Below are positions 32,241-35,812 of a stretch of DNA of 35,812 nucleotides, in pieces (the stretch's first letter is position 1; every line of letters starts with the position of its first letter). The DNA comes from an uncultured Alphaproteobacteria bacterium (lineage in GTDB: Bacteria > Pseudomonadota > Alphaproteobacteria > Rs-D84). The stretch spans positions 67,390 to 103,201 of the forward strand of contig CALXMS010000001.1 in assembly GCA_944389535.1 (NCBI GenBank), read 5' to 3'. Position numbers and translations under genes: made by a program. The notes below the pieces were generated by a model. That model had not been told where the DNA came from. It did no database searches and saw nothing but the letters and a program-made list of their open reading frames with translations.

Positions 32241-33866
32241 TTATTCAAATAGCAATGGCAGGATACTATCAAGAATTTTTCCTGTGGTCGGTACCGCATT
32301 CCATGCTGCAGTACGCAGCCCGAAAGAATCTTCTGTACCTTTAGGTTCATCCAATATTACTAAAATCGTATATTGCGGAGCAGAAACAGGAAATATTCCC
32401 GCAAACGCCGTCAAATTTTTCTTATTATTAATTCGACCATTTTCGTATTTTTCGGCCGTTGCAGTTTTTCCGCCTATCTCTACACCTGCAACCCGAGCTT
32501 TTTTACCTCCGGTTTCTTCTGCAATTTTATACATTATCTCACGTAAACGAGCAGATATTTCACCAGACAAAACCCTTTCACCTTTTATAGGACCAACGCC
32601 CCTTTTTAAAAGTGTTGGATAAATATAAATGCCGCCGTTTGTCATGGCATTTACAGCCAATAATAAATGCATCGGCGTTACAGATATACCATGCCCAAAA
32701 GAAAGAGTTGCTTTTTCAACAGGCCCCCATTTGGCTGGCATAAGCGGGCGTTCTGTTGTACCAAATTCTAAATCTAAGACCTCATCTAAATGTAACCTGT
32801 GGAAAAACTCTTTCTGTGTACCGTCCGGTAAGTCCAGCGCTATTTGTGCGCTACCTGCGTTACATGAATGCAGCATAATTTCTTCAATAGTTAAATTGGG
32901 GCGCGGCGGTTTAAAACTTCGTACATCACTTATTCTGGCCGCAGTACGACCAAATTTATCTTTAATTTCGAATGGTTTGGCCACATAAAATTCTTTAGTT
33001 ATGCCGTTTTCCATGGCCATTGCTGTATTAAATATTTTAAAGATAGATCCCATTTCAAAAACACCACGTAAAGGCATAAATAAACGATTCGATGCCGGAT
33101 CTAAATTTAAATTTTCAGGATCATAATCAGGTAATGATACCATCGCAATCATTTCACCAGTCCTAGAATTCATTAACATTCCCATTGCGGCACGTGCTTG
33201 ATAATGTTGCATTGCCATGGATAACTGTTCATAAAAAACTGCTTGAATTCGTGCATCCAGAGACAACTGTAATGGATCCACGTTTTCTCTTAGATAATCA
33301 TCATATGTACGTTCTACCCCCTCTAAACCATAACCATCACGCCCAACAAAACCAATTATATGAGAGAAAAGTCTACGCTTCGGATAACGACGTTTCTGTT
33401 CTGCTTCTATTTCCAAACCAGATAATTTTGCTTTTTCTACCACTTCTCTTTGTGCATCTGAGGCATATTTTTTTACATAAATAAACTTACGAGAAGAATT
33501 AACTAATTCTAAGGCCTGTGACAAAGTATATTCATACGGTAAAATTTCATGTATTGTTTCCGCTACTTTATCATGATCTTTAACATACGGTGGTCGTAAA
33601 GTTATATGACCGGACATAATATTCTTTGCTAATATATCACCGTTTCTATCCACAATATCGGCACGTTGAACCATCCATGCACCATCAGCCCCCGCACGCC
33701 GAGACCTGTCCGTTCCTTCAATTCCTAATTGCAAAGTACGTCCCACGAATAACACAAACGCGGCAACAAAAACATAATAAACTATCCGCATACGACGGTG
33801 ACCTTTTCGGTCACTAGATGCGCTAAATATACCGTGCTTAAAAATATCTTTTCCGATTTCAAACAT
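32241..33866 (-). CDS. ftsI: Peptidoglycan D,D-transpeptidase FtsI (PBP3)
   Basis: Septal cross-linking enzyme of the divisome. The 541-aa protein has an N-terminal cytoplasmic segment, one transmembrane helix (about 27-46), a PBP-dimer domain with QRADIVDRNGDILA (67-80), and the transpeptidase domain. The catalytic motifs are S274-I-F-K277, S334-C-N336 and K467-T-A469; the last is KTG in nearly all relatives. GYGLEGVERTYDDYL (178-192) is typical of class B PBPs. The gene starts 3 bp after ftsL, as in dcw clusters, but murE and the rest of the cluster are missing downstream, where recJ follows instead. Confidence 0.95.
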   Translation of the reverse strand: MFEIGKDIFKHGIFSASSDRKGHRRMRIVYYVFVAAFVLFVGRTLQLGIEGTDRSRRAGADGAWMVQRADIVDRNGDILAKNIMSGHITLRPPYVKDHDKVAETIHEILPYEYTLSQALELVNSSRKFIYVKKYASDAQREVVEKAKLSGLEIEAEQKRRYPKRRLFSHIIGFVGRDGYGLEGVERTYDDYLRENVDPLQLSLDARIQAVFYEQLSMAMQHYQARAAMGMLMNSRTGEMIAMVSLPDYDPENLNLDPASNRLFMPLRGVFEMGSIFKIFNTAMAMENGITKEFYVAKPFEIKDKFGRTAARISDVRSFKPPRPNLTIEEIMLHSCNAGSAQIALDLPDGTQKEFFHRLHLDEVLDLEFGTTERPLMPAKWGPVEKATLSFGHGISVTPMHLLLAVNAMTNGGIYIYPTLLKRGVGPIKGERVLSGEISARLREIMYKIAEETGGKKARVAGVEIGGKTATAEKYENGRINNKKNLTAFAGIFPVSAPQYTILVILDEPKGTEDSFGLRTAAWNAVPTTGKILDSILPLLFE

Positions 33867-33869
33867 TAT

Positions 33870-34172
33870 TTATTTTTTTATTTCTTCTTTCTTATCTGGT
33901 AAATCGCGCACAGATATGTGCTTTTGATATCCAATTACTTCGGTTTTTGGATAAACGCTGATTACAATATTTCGTAAAATTTCCGGTCTAACATAAGAAG
34001 CAAAATCTGCCTGAGCAACTGCAATATCTTGTTGCGTTTGAACAATTGCAGATCGAACCCTATTACGAACCTTATTTTGTGTACGATAACATACCTGCAA
34101 AACCGCGGATAACATAAAAACCAAGCACACTGCCCAAAAACCGATATTTAACATTTTTTTTGATTCGCCCAT
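33870..34172 (-). CDS. ftsL: Cell division protein FtsL-like
   Basis: Small bitopic divisome protein. I take the ATG at 34172 (a GTG three codons upstream at 34181 is possible). The roughly 100-aa product has a transmembrane helix (about 9-28, LNIGFWAVCLVFMLSAVLQV), a heptad-like coiled coil (about 30-55), and the short region YVRPEILRNIV followed by the motif near VRDLP that resembles the C-terminal end of alphaproteobacterial FtsL. Identification depends on topology plus position directly before ftsI. It begins about 36 bp after sufE in the same direction. Confidence 0.75.
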   Translation of the reverse strand: MGESKKMLNIGFWAVCLVFMLSAVLQVCYRTQNKVRNRVRSAIVQTQQDIAVAQADFASYVRPEILRNIVISVYPKTEVIGYQKHISVRDLPDKKEEIKK

Positions 34173-34207
34173 AATTCTCACACTTAATATTATTTATAGT
34201 AATATTA

Positions 34208-34570
34208 TCACAAATTATGTAAAAAACTAATCATAGAATTAACCCCTCCTAATCTTCCTGTTCCAAGACTTATATCAAGCGAGGCAAATTCTGACCCCAA
34301 GTCCATTTTTTTTATTTCTTCAGTTTCTTTACCGTCAACCATAGCTATAATAATTGCCACTATACCTTTAACAAGTGCGGAATCGGCCACACCATAAAAC
34401 TTATTTCCGCACCGGCATATTTCAACATGTGATGCACAACCTTCTATTTCTGTGCATTCAGAATTTTTCGGGACCGGGGGCATACTTTTACCAAAATCTA
34501 TAACCATTTCCAGTTTTTCTACGGGATCAGAAACCATTGATAAAAGTTTTTTCATTTCTGCATATTGCAT
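34208..34570 (-). CDS. sufE: Sulfur acceptor protein SufE
   Basis: Accepts persulfide from SufS and passes it to SufB. The 120-aa protein has the active-site region EIEGCASHVEICRCG with the reactive Cys in GC-x-S-x-V (E. coli reads GCQSQVW), an acidic helix after it (VDGKETEEIKK), and a C-terminal LGTGRLGGVNSM that matches LxxxRxNG of SufE. It follows sufT by 6 bp. Confidence 0.93.
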   Translation of the reverse strand: MQYAEMKKLLSMVSDPVEKLEMVIDFGKSMPPVPKNSECTEIEGCASHVEICRCGNKFYGVADSALVKGIVAIIIAMVDGKETEEIKKMDLGSEFASLDISLGTGRLGGVNSMISFLHNL

Positions 34571-34576
34571 TTTATT

Positions 34577-34894
34577 TTACCATCCCTGCTCTGTTAAATC
34601 TAACTCTATACGCGCTTCATCTGACATACGCGTTAAATCCCAAGGTGGATCCCAAACTAATTCAATCTGTACGTTTCTTCCACCAGATATGTCCGTTACG
34701 ACGTCATGTACTTGCTGTAATAATTCTTCCATCATAGGACAAGTCGGACTTGTAAAAGTCATTTTTATAACAACCTGCGCATCATCAATGATTATGTCGT
34801 ATATTAAACCCAGATCCCAAATATTTACAGGTATTTCAGGATCATATACTGTTTTTAAAACCTTTATAACGTTTTCTTTTATCAATGTAGCCAT
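34577..34894 (-). CDS. sufT: SufT-like DUF59/MIP18 family Fe-S assembly protein
   Basis: Small accessory factor for Fe-S protein maturation (DUF59). The 105-aa protein shows YDPEIPVNIWDLGLIYDI (17-34), TSPTCPMMEELL with the conserved Cys, and a WDPPWDLTRMSDEAR tail; the latter is shared with SufT and PaaD. Location between sufS and sufE supports SufT. It starts one base after the sufS stop. Confidence 0.9.
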   Translation of the reverse strand: MATLIKENVIKVLKTVYDPEIPVNIWDLGLIYDIIIDDAQVVIKMTFTSPTCPMMEELLQQVHDVVTDISGGRNVQIELVWDPPWDLTRMSDEARIELDLTEQGW

Positions 34895-34895
34895 T

Positions 34896-35812
34896 TTATT
34901 TAATAATTTCTTCTATAATATCTGCAGCGCAACGAACTTCATCGAAAGAATTCCACCAGCCGACGGATATTCTTGCCGTACCATTTATACCCAATAATTT
35001 ATGCATCCAACTTGCACACATATTACCAACGCGCAAACAGACCCCCCGAGCACCAATTAAAGCCCCAAAATCCAGCACATGCATATCCTGTACATAAAAC
35101 GTAAACATTGTCGCGTCCCGCGAAGTAATTATCTTTATACGTTCGTTTTTACTTAATCTATCGTGCAAATATTTTATCAGTTCCAAATTTGGGCGATTCG
35201 ATTCAAGATAATCTATTGCCATTGGCAAACCAATAATTTGTGTTATGGGTAAAGTACCGGCTTCAAACTTGGCGGGTGCGGGTTCCAATTGTAAATTATA
35301 ATTATCCGTTACTGTACTACCTGTTATCTTAGAAACCATTCCGCCACCGAATTTATCCGGCAAGATCCAACGGTCAGGATTTTTAATATACATAATGCCA
35401 AGCCCGGTATCAGCCCCAATTTTATGCGCTGAAAAACACATAAAATCACAATCCCACTTTTTCACGTCAATTTTATCGTGTACAACGTATTGAGCTGCAT
35501 CAACGACGGTTATAACATCGGGATTTTTTTTACGCGCTGCCGCCACCAAACGTGCAACGTCTTGAGCCCGCCCCATAACATTTGACATAGCAGCTATCAC
35601 AAAAACATCTGCATATGGTAAATCAGAGCAATCTAAATTATACTCTGCATCTAACGGACATAAAACTATTTTACAATCAAGAGATTTCGATAAAATCTCA
35701 AATGGTAAACGTGCCGAATGATGATCCAAATCAGATACCATAATTGTTTTATTTTTCAACGAATAACCACAAACTGATTCATTAATTATTTTTACAATTC
35801 TATTAATGCCGT
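34896..35812 (-). CDS. sufS: Cysteine desulfurase SufS, N-terminus beyond the window
   Basis: PLP enzyme that removes sulfur from cysteine and hands it to SufE. The reading frame is open to the window edge; the residues before the TTG at 35759 (TGINRIVKIINES and then VCGYSLKNK) align with the TTEGIN region of E. coli SufS, so the true start lies outside. Visible motifs: DLDHHSARLPFE, VDAAQYVVHDKIDV, the PLP lysine in FSAHKIGADTGLG, the FEAGTLP stretch and the catalytic Cys loop RVGNMCASWM. About 100 residues are missing. Whether sufD or a regulator lies upstream cannot be seen. Confidence 0.94.
   Translation of the reverse strand, partial: GINRIVKIINESVCGYSLKNKTIMVSDLDHHSARLPFEILSKSLDCKIVLCPLDAEYNLDCSDLPYADVFVIAAMSNVMGRAQDVARLVAAARKKNPDVITVVDAAQYVVHDKIDVKKWDCDFMCFSAHKIGADTGLGIMYIKNPDRWILPDKFGGGMVSKITGSTVTDNYNLQLEPAPAKFEAGTLPITQIIGLPMAIDYLESNRPNLELIKYLHDRLSKNERIKIITSRDATMFTFYVQDMHVLDFGALIGARGVCLRVGNMCASWMHKLLGINGTARISVGWWNSFDEVRCAADIIEEIIK

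Overview
The window is 35.8 kb of AT-rich bacterial chromosome. The proteins match alphaproteobacterial versions (ParE, DprA, MiaB, GatCAB, TcpQ/PilN-type secretin, FtsL-FtsI, TatBC, LolA). The low GC, compact spacing, small envelope-protein families and fragmented conserved clusters suggest one of the reduced, host- or gut-associated uncultured Alphaproteobacteria. That placement is inference from protein character only. I see no IS element, prophage, CRISPR array or rRNA.

Left third (1-10.9 kb): parE, then a minus-strand run holding an exported cysteine-repeat protein, a divergent dnaA, a 323-bp palindrome-rich gap, dprA, an exported glycine-zipper protein and plsY. rpsT is on the plus strand. 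A two-gene minus-strand operon encodes a TcpQ-domain protein and an R64 PilN-type lipoprotein secretin.

Middle (11-23.9 kb): a plus-strand operon with an unknown membrane-anchored protein, sufB, sufC and an unknown polytopic membrane protein, followed by an AI-2E-family permease. Then ruvX (minus) faces gatC-gatA-gatB (plus), with a tRNA-Phe(GAA) gene lying antisense between gatA and gatB. A 58-codon gene and miaB follow. miaB overlaps tail to tail with an autotransporter-like gene. Next come a lipoprotein that looks like a Cu/Zn-SOD fold without copper ligands, and a small helical Dps-like/DUF5856-like protein.

Right third (23.9-35.8 kb): an oleate hydratase with Met at the catalytic Glu position, a small outer-membrane barrel, tRNA-Lys(CUU), a LysM-LysM-LytM lipoprotein with a degenerate metal site, and then one long minus-strand gene string. 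In transcription order this is sufS(partial)-sufT-sufE-ftsL-ftsI-recJ-nrnA-lolA-tatB-tatC, with gaps of at most about 42 bp and several ATGA overlaps.

Main functional themes are Fe-S cluster assembly, split between sufBC and sufS/T/E 20 kb apart with no sufD visible; the Fe-S enzyme MiaB; tRNA-dependent amidation; replication and recombination (ParE, DnaA, DprA, RecJ, RuvX); and envelope biogenesis and division. The observations I rate highest are the DnaA lacking its arginine finger, the cysteine-repeat exported protein, the suf operon with uncharacterised membrane partners, the OhyA substitution, the ligand-less SOD-like lipoprotein, and a recurrent CTTGC -35 element.
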